Source: Spirochaetaceae bacterium bin103
GTDB taxonomy: Bacteria > Spirochaetota > Spirochaetia > SZUA-6 > Bin103
NCBI GenBank assembly: GCA_002238925.1
Contig: MPNH01000004.1
Span: 1 to 64,000 of the forward strand
DNA: 64,000 nucleotides
Direction: 5' to 3'
A program made the translations under genes and the position numbers. Positions 31,525-40,864 of this stretch are shown here, one piece after another; within the stretch, counting starts at the first letter, position 1; each line of letters begins with the position of its first letter. Under the pieces are notes generated by a model that worked only from the letters and a program-made list of their open reading frames with translations, ran no database searches and was not told the DNA's origin.

Positions 31525-32454
31525 CTACTGCTGCTCCTCGGGCGGGCCGGCGGTAGTGAAGGCTTCCAGGAAGCCGTTGACCATCCATACGAACAGCAGG
31601 AACGGGTAGTCGGAGCCGGTGGAGGTGGCCGGGTAGCTGTTGCCGGAGCGGGCGTACACGGTCAGCGTGTGGGTGGCGCCCACCTCGGTCTTGAGGGTTA
31701 GCGCCAGCACCTCGCCACCCAGCTCTGGCGGCGCCTCGGCGAAGCGGAACGTGCTCAGGTTGGCCAGCCGCTGCAGCGACTCCGCCACCTTGGCGGAGTT
31801 CCACTCGCCGCCGTCGGCGGTGACCCATTCGGGGGCGGCGCCCTCCTCCAGCGGCGGGCGCTTGCGCAGCACCAGTTCCTCGCCGGGGCTGCGCGCCACG
31901 ATCTCGCCCACCGTTTCGATGTCCACCTGCAGCACCAGCTTGTCGCGCAGCACGTCGCCGACCACCGGGAAGTAGTTGCCGAGGTCGCCCTCCGCCTGGT
32001 AGACGCGCTTGTCGCCCTCCACCTTGACGTAGGTGTGCTGATAGGTGCGCGCCTCCTTGCCCAGCTCCACGGTGCGCAGCACGGAATCGCCTCCGAACGC
32101 GGTCACCCGCAGCGCCGACTCGGGATCGAGCTCGAAGCGGCTGTAGGCAGCGTGCTCCGACACCAGGTCGGTGATCTGCAGCGTGGCCAGCGTCCGCACC
32201 ATGGTGTCCACCTGGGCGGTGGCGGCCGGGAAGTCGCCCGGCTCCAGCACCCACCCGTCGCCTACCTTGCGCACGGCCACGCGCTGGCCGCCCTTGACGA
32301 TCTCGAAGCGGTCCACCTCTTCGGCCGCCATCTCGGGGAGTTGCGGCAGGTCGTACAGGAGGCGGTCGCGGTTGCGCAACCCCAGGTAGAGGGCCAGTGA
32401 CACGATGATCAGGGCCGGCAGTGCGTACCGGATCAGGATCCGATCCAGGCTCAT
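31525..32454 (-). CDS. DUF4340 protein, last gene of Gld-type operon
   Basis: A 309-residue protein from ATG 32454, which shares one base with the GldG-like stop (TGATG). One N-terminal membrane anchor (IRYALPALIIVSLALYLGL) is followed by a large extracytoplasmic region with several beta-rich DUF4340 repeats. DUF4340 proteins regularly accompany GldF/GldG ABC genes; their role is not established. Confidence 0.85.
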   Translation of the reverse strand: MSLDRILIRYALPALIIVSLALYLGLRNRDRLLYDLPQLPEMAAEEVDRFEIVKGGQRVAVRKVGDGWVLEPGDFPAATAQVDTMVRTLATLQITDLVSEHAAYSRFELDPESALRVTAFGGDSVLRTVELGKEARTYQHTYVKVEGDKRVYQAEGDLGNYFPVVGDVLRDKLVLQVDIETVGEIVARSPGEELVLRKRPPLEEGAAPEWVTADGGEWNSAKVAESLQRLANLSTFRFAEAPPELGGEVLALTLKTEVGATHTLTVYARSGNSYPATSTGSDYPFLLFVWMVNGFLEAFTTAGPPEEQQ

Positions 32455-34685
32455 CACGACGCACCTCCCGCTTCGCGTTTGCCCGGTGCCTTCGACCCGC
32501 CAGCGCGGGTGCCGCCACCGGCCGGCCCAACAGTGCCGTATTCCGCGCGGATGCGGCCCTGGCGCAGGCCGCCGAGAATCCACACCAGGATGCCGACCAC
32601 GATCACCAGCGCCGGCAGGCCCGCCACCGCGAACGTCTTGATGGCGGTGCGCGCCGGCGGTTCGATCTCGCGTAACGGCCGCACCCGGCGCCCCATGCTG
32701 CGCATCTCGGCGCGTTCGTCACGCCCGTTCATGGCGTCGATCAGGTTGAGCACGAACAGCGAGTTGGGGTTGTGGCCCTGCACGTCGATGAAGCCGCTGC
32801 CCAGGATGGCCGAGGTGCCGACCACGAACAGCCGGCCCTCGCCCGCCGCCGTGAAGCTCGCCCCGGCTTGCAACTCCTCGGCGGAGATCAGCGGCGCCGC
32901 CTCCTCTTCGTCATCCTGCGCACTCGGCTCGTCGCGCGGCGGCTCCGGCACCTCGCGGTCGGCGAAGTAGCTGGTAAAGGTGCCCTCGGCCAGGACCGCC
33001 AGCGGAAACGAGGTACGCACGTCGTCACCTGGCGGCTGCGCGTTCATCAGGTCGATCTGGCCTTCCATCTCCCAGGCGGTCGGCGAGGTACGCAGCGCCA
33101 CGGTGTAGTCCACGCCGGGCTGGCCGCCGCCCACCACCGTCAGCGGCGACGCGTTGAGCATCACCAGTTCCTCCAGGCCGGCCAGGAACGGCACCCCGCG
33201 GTCGATCTCGTCCTCCTTCAGCAGCGGCGCGAAGTAGATCTCGCTCTCCACGTAGCCGCCGCGCTGCGACGGCTGGCGCTGCACGAACGCCTGCTCGTCC
33301 AGCACGTAGGACTGCTCCAGGCGGACGCCGTAGTGCTGCAGCATCGCCTCCAGGCCGGTCTCGCGCGGCAGGTGGAAGGCGCCGCCGCCGCCGAAGCCGC
33401 TGCCCTGGCTAATCCAGATGTGGTGCGAGTCGAGAAACAGCATCAGCGAGCCGCCGCGCAGCAGGAACTGGTCAATCTGGAATAGCGCCCAGTCGTTGAA
33501 CGGCTCCTGCGGACCCACCACCAGCATGCTGCGCACCCCCTCCGGCACGAAGCGATCCTCCAGCAGCAGGCCGCGGTAGGTGTACTCCCCGGACACCAGT
33601 TGGAACAGGTTGGACAGTTCCGCCTCCACCATGTCGGTAGGGGTGGTGGCGTTGGCGCGCCCGCGGTAGGGCGGCGTCTCGAAGTCGGCCAGGTAGCCCA
33701 TCTCCTCCTGGGTGCCGAGGATGTTCTTCAGAGTGTCGTCCAGGGAGCGGCGGATGGTATCCAGGTCGGCGAGCTGGTAGCCCATGACGCTGCTCTGCAG
33801 CAGGTTCATGGTGATGGTGGTGCCCTCCGAGGTCACCGACAGGCCGGCGTAGGCCAATTCGGCGCCGCCGTCCGGCCCCTGCAGCTGCAACGGCGCCAGC
33901 CGCAGCCGGCGGCCCTCGTCGAGCGGCACCGTCTCCTCGTTCGCATCGACAACCTCGAACTGCAGGCGGTCGAAGTAGCTGGCGTTGAGTTCCTTGACCA
34001 GGGTCTCGATTTCGCCCGGCACCTGGTCGACGCCGGGCGCCAGCGCCGCCAGCGGCGACGAGAAGTAGAGCGTTACCTGGATGTCTTCCTCCAGGGCAAC
34101 GAGCCGGCTGACGCGCTCGGTGAGCTTGGTGATCGCCTCGGTAATGGTCAGCTCCAACTGGCTGGTATCGGTGATCGACGGGATGGTCTCGATCAGGTCG
34201 CCGTGGATCAGCGCCATGCCGGTGTAGGCGGTGCTCAGCGTTACCTCATCGCGGTCGAGCTGCTCGATCTGGATCGGGTAGATCAGGTACTGGCGGGCCA
34301 GCTCCTCGTTGGCGATCGCCTCCTCCTGGCCCACCTCCTCGGCGCCCATGGAGACAAACTGGAAGTTGAACAGGTCGCCGCCGTGCACGGCGTACTCGTC
34401 GAGCAGGTCGCGCACCGCCTGCTCCACCGTGTTGTAGGGGGCGGGCAGGTTGGGCGTGAAAAAGGCGCGGATGGTGAGCGGCTCGCGCAGCGCGCTGACC
34501 GCGTCGATGCTCGGCGGTGACAGCTTGTACAGCCCCGTCTCGGTAACGTCGAAGCGCTGGAACAGCCCCGACGCCGAGGACACGTTGATCATCACCAGCG
34601 CGCCGACGAACAGCACGACCTCGACCAGGCGCAGGCCGGTGCGCAGCGGTGTCCGGGCGCCGCTGCCGCTCATACCGCCGCTCAT
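32454..34685 (-). CDS. GldG-like ABC transporter auxiliary protein
   Basis: A 743-residue protein from ATG 34685 (coupled to the permease stop, ATGA). N-terminal helix VVLFVGALVMINVSSAS, then the characteristic FDVTETGLYKLSPPS segment of the ABC_transp_aux family, a large extracytoplasmic domain (LVVGPQEPFNDWALFQIDQF, then LMLFLDS) and a C-terminal membrane helix near FAVAGLPALVIVVGILVWIL. In Bacteroidetes GldA/F/G serve gliding, but in other phyla the operon has unknown cargo. Confidence 0.88.
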   Translation of the reverse strand: MSGGMSGSGARTPLRTGLRLVEVVLFVGALVMINVSSASGLFQRFDVTETGLYKLSPPSIDAVSALREPLTIRAFFTPNLPAPYNTVEQAVRDLLDEYAVHGGDLFNFQFVSMGAEEVGQEEAIANEELARQYLIYPIQIEQLDRDEVTLSTAYTGMALIHGDLIETIPSITDTSQLELTITEAITKLTERVSRLVALEEDIQVTLYFSSPLAALAPGVDQVPGEIETLVKELNASYFDRLQFEVVDANEETVPLDEGRRLRLAPLQLQGPDGGAELAYAGLSVTSEGTTITMNLLQSSVMGYQLADLDTIRRSLDDTLKNILGTQEEMGYLADFETPPYRGRANATTPTDMVEAELSNLFQLVSGEYTYRGLLLEDRFVPEGVRSMLVVGPQEPFNDWALFQIDQFLLRGGSLMLFLDSHHIWISQGSGFGGGGAFHLPRETGLEAMLQHYGVRLEQSYVLDEQAFVQRQPSQRGGYVESEIYFAPLLKEDEIDRGVPFLAGLEELVMLNASPLTVVGGGQPGVDYTVALRTSPTAWEMEGQIDLMNAQPPGDDVRTSFPLAVLAEGTFTSYFADREVPEPPRDEPSAQDDEEEAAPLISAEELQAGASFTAAGEGRLFVVGTSAILGSGFIDVQGHNPNSLFVLNLIDAMNGRDERAEMRSMGRRVRPLREIEPPARTAIKTFAVAGLPALVIVVGILVWILGGLRQGRIRAEYGTVGPAGGGTRAGGSKAPGKREAGGAS

Positions 34686-35389
34686 ATGCGCCGCTCCACC
34701 ACCAGGTTGGTGGCATACAGGCCGACGAAGGTGGCGCTCAGGAAGTACACCACGTCGCGCGAGTCGATAACCCCCTTGGCCACGTTGCCGAAGTGGTAGT
34801 CGGCGCCCAGGTACTGCAGCACGCCGGTGAGGCTCGGTGGGATGAAGAACAACACCTTGTCGATCAGCACCAGGAAGGCGCACAGCGCCAGGCCGATGAT
34901 GAACGCCACGATCTGGTTCTTGGTCAGCGCCGAGGCGAACAGTCCCACCGAGCAGTACAGCGCCGCCAGCAGGATGGTGCCCAGGTAGCCGCCCACCACC
35001 GGTCCCGGATCCAGGTCGCCGAGCGTCGCCACGATGATCGGATAGGCCAGCGTCGGCACCAGCATCAGCAGGATGAACAGCAGGCTGCCGGTGAACTTGC
35101 CGAGCAGCACGTCGAAGCGGGTCATCGGCAGGGTGGTGAGCACCTCGTAGGAACCGGTGCTGAACTCCTCGGCGAACACCCGCATGGTCACCGCCGGCAC
35201 CACCAGTCCGAGGGTCATCGGCAGCAGGCGGAAGAACTCGCGCAGGTCGGCGCGCCCGTTGAGGAAGAACGGCGTGAAGAAGAACCATCCGGTCACGGTG
35301 AGGAAGATCACGGTGACGATGTACGCCACCGGCGAGCCGAACGCGGCACGCAGCTCGCGCCACACGACGCGAAAGAAGGCACTGCTCAT
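34682..35389 (-). CDS. ABC-2 permease (GldF-like)
   Basis: A 235-residue membrane protein with about six helices. FFRVVWRELRAAFGSPVAYIV at the start and VFAEEFSTGSYEVLTTLPMT in the first loop are typical of the GldF/NosY permeases. Start and stop overlap the neighbouring ATPase and GldG-like genes by four bases each, so all are translationally coupled. Confidence 0.9.
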   Translation of the reverse strand: MSSAFFRVVWRELRAAFGSPVAYIVTVIFLTVTGWFFFTPFFLNGRADLREFFRLLPMTLGLVVPAVTMRVFAEEFSTGSYEVLTTLPMTRFDVLLGKFTGSLLFILLMLVPTLAYPIIVATLGDLDPGPVVGGYLGTILLAALYCSVGLFASALTKNQIVAFIIGLALCAFLVLIDKVLFFIPPSLTGVLQYLGADYHFGNVAKGVIDSRDVVYFLSATFVGLYATNLVVERRI

Positions 35390-36378
35390 GCGCTCTCCTC
35401 CCCCGCTTTGCCGTCCGCGCCCGCTGCGGCGCCGTCGCCGGCGGCGCCGGTCAGCTCGCGGAACGTGTCCTCCAGCGAGTGGCCTTCCGAGTTGAGCCCC
35501 ACCACCACCCAGTCGCGCGCCTTGATGGCGGCGTACAGCTCGCGCAGGTTCTGGCCGCTGCAGGACACCTCAACCAGCAACGCGCCGGCCACCGGCAGCG
35601 GCGCATCGAGCACGCGCACCACGCTGTTCACGCCGTGCACCGCCATCAGGTGGCGCTGCACGTCATCGAGCGGCGCGTCCAGCAGCGCCAGCCGCACCGC
35701 CGTGCCGGACAGCGCGCGCGCCTTGACCACATCGGCGGTGCCGTCGGCCGCCACCCGCCCGCGGTTGATGATCACGATGCGGTCGCAGGTGGTCTCCACC
35801 TCGCTCAGGATGTGGGTGGAGAAGATCACCGTCTTCTCGCGCCCCGCCTCCTTGATGATGGAGCGGATCTCCACGATCTGGTTGGGGTCGAGGCCGGAGG
35901 TGGGCTCGTCCAGGATGAGGATGTCGGGGTCGCTGAGCATGGCGTGCGCCAGGCCGACGCGCTGCTTGTAGCCGCGCGACAGCTCCCGGAACGGACGGTG
36001 GATCACGTCGCCCAAGCCGCACAGCTCGGTCATGGCGCGGATGCGCCCGCCGCGCCGCCCGGGTTCGATGCGGCGCACGGCGGCCACGTACTGTAGGTAA
36101 TCGTGCACCACCATGTCGGCGTACAGCGGGGCGAACTCCGGCAGGTAGCCGATCAGCCGCTTCACCTCGAGCGGATTGTCGGCCACGTCCATGTCCTGCA
36201 CCTCGACCGAGCCGGCGGTCGGGGTGAGGTAGCCGGTGACGATCCGCATGGTGGTCGTCTTGCCGGCGCCGTTGGGGCCGAGCAGCCCGAGGATCTCGCC
36301 CCGGTTGACCGAGAAGCTCACGCCGTCGAGGGCACGGGTAGCGCCGTAGTCTTTGGTGAGGTTGTTGATTCGGATCAT
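35386..36378 (-). CDS. ABC transporter ATP-binding protein (GldA-like)
   Basis: A 330-residue ATPase, first gene of the operon. Walker A GPNGAGKTT, signature ELSRGYKQRVGLA and Walker B ILILDEPTSGLDP are intact, with switch His in STHILSE. A C-terminal ~90-residue regulatory domain follows, ending in an Ala/Gly/Asp-rich tail. It drives the permease at 34.7-35.4 kb. Confidence 0.92.
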   Translation of the reverse strand: MIRINNLTKDYGATRALDGVSFSVNRGEILGLLGPNGAGKTTTMRIVTGYLTPTAGSVEVQDMDVADNPLEVKRLIGYLPEFAPLYADMVVHDYLQYVAAVRRIEPGRRGGRIRAMTELCGLGDVIHRPFRELSRGYKQRVGLAHAMLSDPDILILDEPTSGLDPNQIVEIRSIIKEAGREKTVIFSTHILSEVETTCDRIVIINRGRVAADGTADVVKARALSGTAVRLALLDAPLDDVQRHLMAVHGVNSVVRVLDAPLPVAGALLVEVSCSGQNLRELYAAIKARDWVVVGLNSEGHSLEDTFRELTGAAGDGAAAGADGKAGEESA

Positions 36379-36460
36379 TTGGGATTACGAGGACCGCCGC
36401 GGCAGCGGCCGCCGTCTCCCTATACATGTACTACAAACCCTCCGCCAAAGGGAAGATCCG

Positions 36461-36600
36461 TCAGCGGATCCAATCCTCCACGTCGAGCCCGCTGATGTTC
36501 GCGAAGTGCTCTCGGTTGCCGGTTACCAGGATGCAGCCGCTGGCCACGGCGCACGAGTAATCGCGCCGCACGGCGCCGCACGCGTCGCAGCGTCGCTGGG
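36461..36600 (-). pseudogene. C-terminal fragment of a PIN toxin
   Basis: On the minus strand, ILVTGNREHFANISGLDVED followed by WIR and a stop at 36461 matches the end of VapC-type PIN proteins. The upstream part, including the first catalytic Asp and Glu, is missing. It lies between the GldA-like gene and the AAA ATPase and marks another eroded TA locus. Confidence 0.6.
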
Positions 36601-36842
36601 AACGGGCAGCGGGCAAGCGGGCGCCGGCGTTCTATTTCGAGCAGATTTCAGATGAGTCGACGGCCGATGAAGCGGCGGCCGATGCGCATTGCATCCACCG
36701 GATCCGCATGCGGCTTGTCGGCGCCATCGAAGCCGCTATCCTCTCGGTCGGTGTGACGCCGGCGCGGATCAACGAGATCGTGCAGGGTGCGCGTCGTCGT
36801 GCGCGTCTGTATGCGCTGATGCGGTGGTCTGATATACGTTAG
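36558..36842 (+). other. Open frame without start codon, possible gene tail
   Basis: After a TAA ending at 36557 the plus strand stays open to a TAG at 36840-36842 and encodes FYFEQISDESTADEAAADAH, then a helical MRLVGAIEAAILSVGVTP segment. Composition looks protein-like, but no initiation codon is seen before MRL, so it may be the 3' end of a lost gene. No family recognised. Confidence 0.3.
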
Positions 36843-36852
36843 GTTGGTCGAC

Positions 36853-38034
36853 ATGAAGACAGACATGAAGACAATGGAGCAGCGCCTGTTCACTCCCGGC
36901 GACGGCGCCACGCCGCCAGCCCTCACCGGACGCGAGCGGGAGGAGGCGGTGCTGACGCGGTGCCTGGGTGACCTGCTCGGCGGCCGGGCTCCACCGCACA
37001 ACGTCGTCCTGACCGGCCCGCGCGGCACCGGCAAGACGGTGCTGCTCAACTGGTTCGAGCGCGCCTGCCGCAACTACGTATCGGACGTTGACGTACGAAA
37101 ACTGACCCCGGACGACATTCCGACCCGGGATGCGCTGATCGAGGTTCTGGCGCCGCCCTCCGGGATAGCGAAGCTGGTGCCCCGGAAACTGGGCGTGGCA
37201 GCGGTGGGCTCGGTCGAGTGGGCTCCTCCGGCCGGGGGCATGCGCAACCTGCGGGAGGAGTTGACCGCCCGGTGCCGCAGGAAGCCGCTGGCGGTACTAC
37301 TCGACGAGGCGCACACGCTCGACCTGGAGGTGGGGAGAGCGTTGCTCAACGCCAGTCAGCAGGTGCGTGCCGACGCGCCGTTTCTGCTGGTGCTGGCCGG
37401 CACGCCAGGCTTGGCTGCGCATCTCGGCGCCATGAACGCGTCCTTCTGGAGCCGCCTGGGAGAGGGGCGCCTGGGCATCGGACTGCTGAGCGACGCGGCG
37501 GCCCGCGCCGCCCTGGTCGAGCCGCTCGCCGCCCACGACGAGGGAATCGACGCCGACGCCCTCGCCACGGCGGTCGACGGCAGCCAGCGCTATCCCTATT
37601 TCATCCAACTCTGGGGCGAGGCCCTCTGGGAGCGGCGTTTGGCCACCGGCGCGACCCAACTCACCATCGCCCACGCAACTGCCGCGCGGCCCGGCGTGAC
37701 CGCCAGGATCACCGACTATTACGAGGATCGATACCTGGAGTTGGATCGATCCGGCTGGTTGGCTGTTGCCGAGCGCGTGGCCGCCGGCTTTCAAACCATG
37801 CCGACGCTGACCTACGAGCAGTTGAAGCCCGCGGTGGCCGCCGGTCTCGCTGCGAGCGCGGACCCGCAGCAGGTGCATACGGCCCTGACCGCCCTGCAGC
37901 GCCTGGGTTTCGTCTGGCGCCCACCCGGCCAGCTTCCACCGGTTCGCTACGAGCCCGGAATTCCCTCGCTGATGGCCCACGTACTCGACCATGCCGCACC
38001 GTCGCATGGAGAAGCACTTCCCGAGACCAGATAG
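36853..38034 (+). CDS. AAA ATPase (AAA_16-like)
   Basis: A 393-residue protein (ATG 36853; a TTG at 36844 is in frame). It has PALTGREREEAVL at the start, Walker A LTGPRGTGKTVLL and Walker B LAVLLDEAHTLD, then a sensor-like LVLAGTPGL and a winged-helix-like C-terminus. Proteins of this type are often solitary regulators or parts of STAND-like NTPases, and some lie next to TA loci. The last ~30 codons and downstream DNA are partly duplicated at 47.3 kb. Confidence 0.8.
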   Translation: MKTDMKTMEQRLFTPGDGATPPALTGREREEAVLTRCLGDLLGGRAPPHNVVLTGPRGTGKTVLLNWFERACRNYVSDVDVRKLTPDDIPTRDALIEVLAPPSGIAKLVPRKLGVAAVGSVEWAPPAGGMRNLREELTARCRRKPLAVLLDEAHTLDLEVGRALLNASQQVRADAPFLLVLAGTPGLAAHLGAMNASFWSRLGEGRLGIGLLSDAAARAALVEPLAAHDEGIDADALATAVDGSQRYPYFIQLWGEALWERRLATGATQLTIAHATAARPGVTARITDYYEDRYLELDRSGWLAVAERVAAGFQTMPTLTYEQLKPAVAAGLAASADPQQVHTALTALQRLGFVWRPPGQLPPVRYEPGIPSLMAHVLDHAAPSHGEALPETR

Positions 38035-38119
38035 CTCTGCTCGTCCCCCGGCATGGTCCTGTCAAAGGACGCGGCAACCCATAGCCGATCAACTGACGGC
38101 CAAACCGCGCACCTCACCA

Positions 38120-38191
38120 CGTGCAGGACGGTGACGCTGCAGCTACGCCCGGTTACCGTTTGCACGTATACAACTCCACGTCATGTAAACG
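38120..38191 (-). pseudogene. Relic of a UPF0175-type antitoxin start and operator
   Basis: A GTG at 38165 begins Met-Gln-Thr-Val-Thr on the minus strand, and the DNA around it closely matches the promoter and start of the UPF0175 gene at 49395. CGTATACA (38165-38172) and TGTAAACG (38184-38191) reproduce that gene's operator with one mismatch. The coding similarity fades after a few codons. Confidence 0.6.
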
Positions 38192-38273
38192 GTGCCGTGC
38201 CCAACGTCAACCGGCGTGGTCGGTCGGCAGAGTCACTTGACTTCGGCGCTGAGCCACGGCACACCATCCATCT

Positions 38274-39392
38274 ATGCCACCTGTCACTGGACCCGCCGAC
38301 GGGCCGGTCGCCGTTACCGGCGCCTCGGGCTACATCGGATCGCACGTCGTCAACAACCTGGTCGAGGCGGGCTACGCGGTGCGCGCCAGCGTGCGCGACG
38401 CCAGCCGCCGGGACAAGACCGAGTTCCTGCTGGCCATGAACGGCCTCGGCGCAGGCAGCGTCGAGATCTTCCAGGCCGACCTGCTGCAGGCCGCCAGCGG
38501 CGCCTACGACGAAGTGTGTGCCGGCTGCTCGGCCCTGTTTCACGTCGCCGCCGACCTGCGCACCGATGCCGCGTACGGAGCAGGCAGCGCGCAACGCACC
38601 TACGACGCCATCATGGACGGCACCAGGGGCGTGCTGGAGTCGTGTCGCAAGGCCGGCAGCGTCAAGCGCGTGGTGTACACCTCATCGTGCGCGGCGGTGT
38701 GGAGCGGGTGGCGGGGTGGAGCGGACCCGAGCGGCTACGAGTTTACCGAGCAGGACTGGGGCGGCCACGGCACCGCCGAGCACCTGTGGAACGTCGACAA
38801 GGCCTCCTACGCCAAGGGCAAGGTGGATGCCGAGAAGTATGGCTATGCCTGGGGTGAGGAGACCGGCATCGACGTGGTCTCCAACATGCCCAGCCACGTG
38901 CTCGGTCCGGTGCTCAACAAGACGCAGAACAACGTGTGGCAGAAGAAGATCGGCCAAGCGCTGTCCGGGCAGAGCGGGCAGGACGCCTCCGGGAATTGGA
39001 TCGGCCTGGGCTTCGGGCCGGCCATCGCGACTCTGGCGGGCGCGGCGCCCGGCTTCCTGTGGAACGTCATCGACGTGCGCGACATCGGCCAGGCGCAACG
39101 CCTGATGGCAACCAGCGGCGTCGCCACGAATGGATCCAGGTACATCCTGGGCGCCACCGACGAGTCCGGGGAGCTCACCGCGCGGCAGATGCGCGATGCG
39201 CTCAGCGGGCTGTATCCCGATGTCGCGGTGGGCGGCGCCTGGCGGACGCCGGACACGCCGGACTTCTGGCACGCCAAGTGCACCAAGGCCATTCGCGAGC
39301 TGGGGCTGAAAACCCATCCCGTGTTGGACACGCTCCGGGCCACGGGTGATTCGCTGGTGGAGCTTGGCGCCATCGAGCTGGCCAGCAAATAG
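38274..39392 (+). CDS. NAD-dependent epimerase/dehydratase (dihydroflavonol reductase-like)
   Basis: A 372-residue extended short-chain dehydrogenase. VTGASGYIGSHVV is the nucleotide-binding motif; YTSSCAAVW supplies the catalytic Ser region and SYAKGK the YxxxK pair. The layout resembles dihydroflavonol-4-reductase-like or cinnamoyl-CoA reductase-like enzymes; substrate unknown. The 3' end (from 39102) has a decayed copy at 47.4 kb with a 63-bp in-frame deletion. Confidence 0.88.
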   Translation: MPPVTGPADGPVAVTGASGYIGSHVVNNLVEAGYAVRASVRDASRRDKTEFLLAMNGLGAGSVEIFQADLLQAASGAYDEVCAGCSALFHVAADLRTDAAYGAGSAQRTYDAIMDGTRGVLESCRKAGSVKRVVYTSSCAAVWSGWRGGADPSGYEFTEQDWGGHGTAEHLWNVDKASYAKGKVDAEKYGYAWGEETGIDVVSNMPSHVLGPVLNKTQNNVWQKKIGQALSGQSGQDASGNWIGLGFGPAIATLAGAAPGFLWNVIDVRDIGQAQRLMATSGVATNGSRYILGATDESGELTARQMRDALSGLYPDVAVGGAWRTPDTPDFWHAKCTKAIRELGLKTHPVLDTLRATGDSLVELGAIELASK

Positions 39393-39471
39393 CGGGCACG
39401 GGCAGGCTCCAGCCGCGCGGCGATGCCGCCTCACGCGCCTGCTGCCGACAGCCGCGCGTCAACGGCTCGAC

Positions 39472-39720
39472 TCACTCGTAGCGCGTCCACATTCGGAGCA
39501 CCTTGACGACGTGTTCGCGTTCAAGGACTTGGTACACGAGGCGGTGCTGGATGTTGATCCGGCGCGAAAACGCTCCGGTCAGATCGCCAATCAGTTTCTC
39601 GAACGGTGGCGGGCTGCGCCAAGGATCCTCACGGAGCACCTGGAGGAGGCGCTCCACGTTCGCACGGAGCCCGGACGCAGCCAGCTTCTGGGCGTCCTTT
39701 CGGGCCTGTCTGGTAAACAC
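39472..39720 (-). CDS. yoeB: YoeB/Txe-family mRNA interferase toxin
   Basis: An 82-residue toxin from GTG 39720. Nearly the whole sequence follows YoeB: RKDAQKL, DPWRSPPPFEKLIGDLTGAF, SRRINIQHRLVYQV and VKVLRMWTRYE. The C-terminal residue usually His-Tyr reads Arg-Tyr, so one catalytic residue (His) is changed. YoeB cuts mRNA at the ribosome. It follows the antitoxin by 10 bp. Confidence 0.92.
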   Translation of the reverse strand: MFTRQARKDAQKLAASGLRANVERLLQVLREDPWRSPPPFEKLIGDLTGAFSRRINIQHRLVYQVLEREHVVKVLRMWTRYE

Positions 39721-39730
39721 CAGTCGATAG

Positions 39731-39964
39731 TTACCACCCGGGCTCTGCGTCGCACTCCTCCACGGGGGTTACAAGTCCCTTCCGAATCGAATCGGTCATG
39801 CCGGGGATGGCGGACAGGTACAACGTCTCTTGTATTGCATTCCAGTCCTCCTCGCTCACCAGGACCGCCGACCGTTGTTTCCCCGTGATCGTGACCGGAG
39901 CATGGGACTCATTCACTTCATTGATCAGCCGGTACAGGTTCTTCCGTGCGTTGGTGACATTCAA
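39731..39964 (-). CDS. yefM: YefM-family antitoxin
   Basis: A 77-residue protein beginning at TTG 39964 with GGGAGG upstream. ARKNLYRLINEVNESHAPV is the DNA-binding fold, and the C-terminal MTDSIRKGLVTPVEECDAEPGW is the toxin-binding tail typical of YefM. The usual first few residues (KTVSYSE-like) are absent, so either the start is shortened or the N-terminus is eroded. Expected to repress its own promoter. Confidence 0.9.
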   Translation of the reverse strand: MNVTNARKNLYRLINEVNESHAPVTITGKQRSAVLVSEEDWNAIQETLYLSAIPGMTDSIRKGLVTPVEECDAEPGW

Positions 39965-40071
39965 GGTCGCCAGGGCAGCCTCCCATACGTTATACCGTAC
40001 GCTACGGACTGCTCAGGGTCAAGTCGAGCCGGGGAAGAGGCGACGACCCCCGACGACCCGGCTGCTGTTGA

Positions 40072-40290
40072 CTGAAGGCAACACTGAGCGCCGAGTTGCG
40101 GCGCGTCCGCGCGGGGGAGCTGGTTACGGTCCTCGATCGCACCACGCCGGTGGCGCTCCTCGCGCCGGTTCCGCAGGCGGTCCGCGTGGTGCGGGCAGCG
40201 CAGGCGCCCTACGCCTACCGGACTCTGACGCCTCTGATGGCGCGCGACCCGTTGCCCTACCTGGACGAGGAGCGCGGCGAAGCTTGGTAG
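40072..40290 (+). pseudogene. Phd-type antitoxin lacking its N-terminus
   Basis: Directly after a TGA, the frame reads LKATLSAELRRVRAGELVTV and continues through DRTTPVALLAPVPQ to a full antitoxin tail ending DEERGEAW. The first ~8 residues that should precede LKA (typically ...VRE) are replaced by the stop, and the first ATG is only at 40096. Likely a 5'-truncated antitoxin gene. Confidence 0.65.
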
Positions 40291-40508
40291 CGTACCTCAG
40301 GTTCACGATCTGCACGCCGGCCGATCAGCGTCACCACCGGGACCTGTACCTGGCCAAGGTGCGCGACCGGATCGGCGAACGCTTGTCCGCCGTAGCCCTC
40401 TATGGCTCGGTGGCCCGCGCGCACCCGAGCGCCTATCGGAAAGCTCGAAGCGGCTGCTGCGACTACGGCGGTGGTGACAGGATCACCGAGCCGACGCGGC
40501 CGATGTAG
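40284..40508 (+). pseudogene. VapC start fused to a nucleotidyltransferase-like remnant
   Basis: Overlapping the antitoxin stop, TTG 40284 begins Met-Val-Ala-Tyr-Leu, the usual opening of a VapC toxin, but the next residues (RFTICTPADQ) are not PIN sequence. Further on VRDRIGERLSAVALYGSVAR resembles a MNT-type nucleotidyltransferase, without its acidic residues. This looks like two broken genes joined. Confidence 0.45.
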
Positions 40509-40864
40509 GCAAAGTGGCCGTCGGTGGTGAGCACGGTGGCGCCCTCGCGCGCCGCGAGGGCCGCGATCCAGATGTCGTTCGTGGGAATTGGCTTCCCGTG
40601 ACGGCGCAGCTCGACCACGATGTCGGCGTAGTGCGATGCCGCTTCGTCGTCGACGTTCAGGATTGCAACCGCCGATTCCTCGATGAACTGCCGGAGCCGC
40701 TCCTCGTTCTCGTTACGGCGCGTGCCTAGGCGGAATCCCACCCTGAGTTCGCCCAGGACGATGGCCGGCACCAACACCGTCCGGGCCCGGGTCACGGTTC
40801 GCACCGCCTCCGGCATCCCTCGCCTGAAGTGGCTGTAGCCGGAGGTATCCAGACAGATGCGCAT
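40463..40864 (-). CDS. PIN-domain toxin (VapC family)
   Basis: A 133-residue PIN RNase from ATG 40864. Asp6 (RICLDTSGYSHF), Glu in VLGELRVGF, Asp in PTNDIWIAALA and Asp in LTTDGHFAYI form the acidic site. Start overlaps the antitoxin stop by one base (TGATG). Confidence 0.92.
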   Translation of the reverse strand: MRICLDTSGYSHFRRGMPEAVRTVTRARTVLVPAIVLGELRVGFRLGTRRNENEERLRQFIEESAVAILNVDDEAASHYADIVVELRRHGKPIPTNDIWIAALAAREGATVLTTDGHFAYIGRVGSVILSPPP

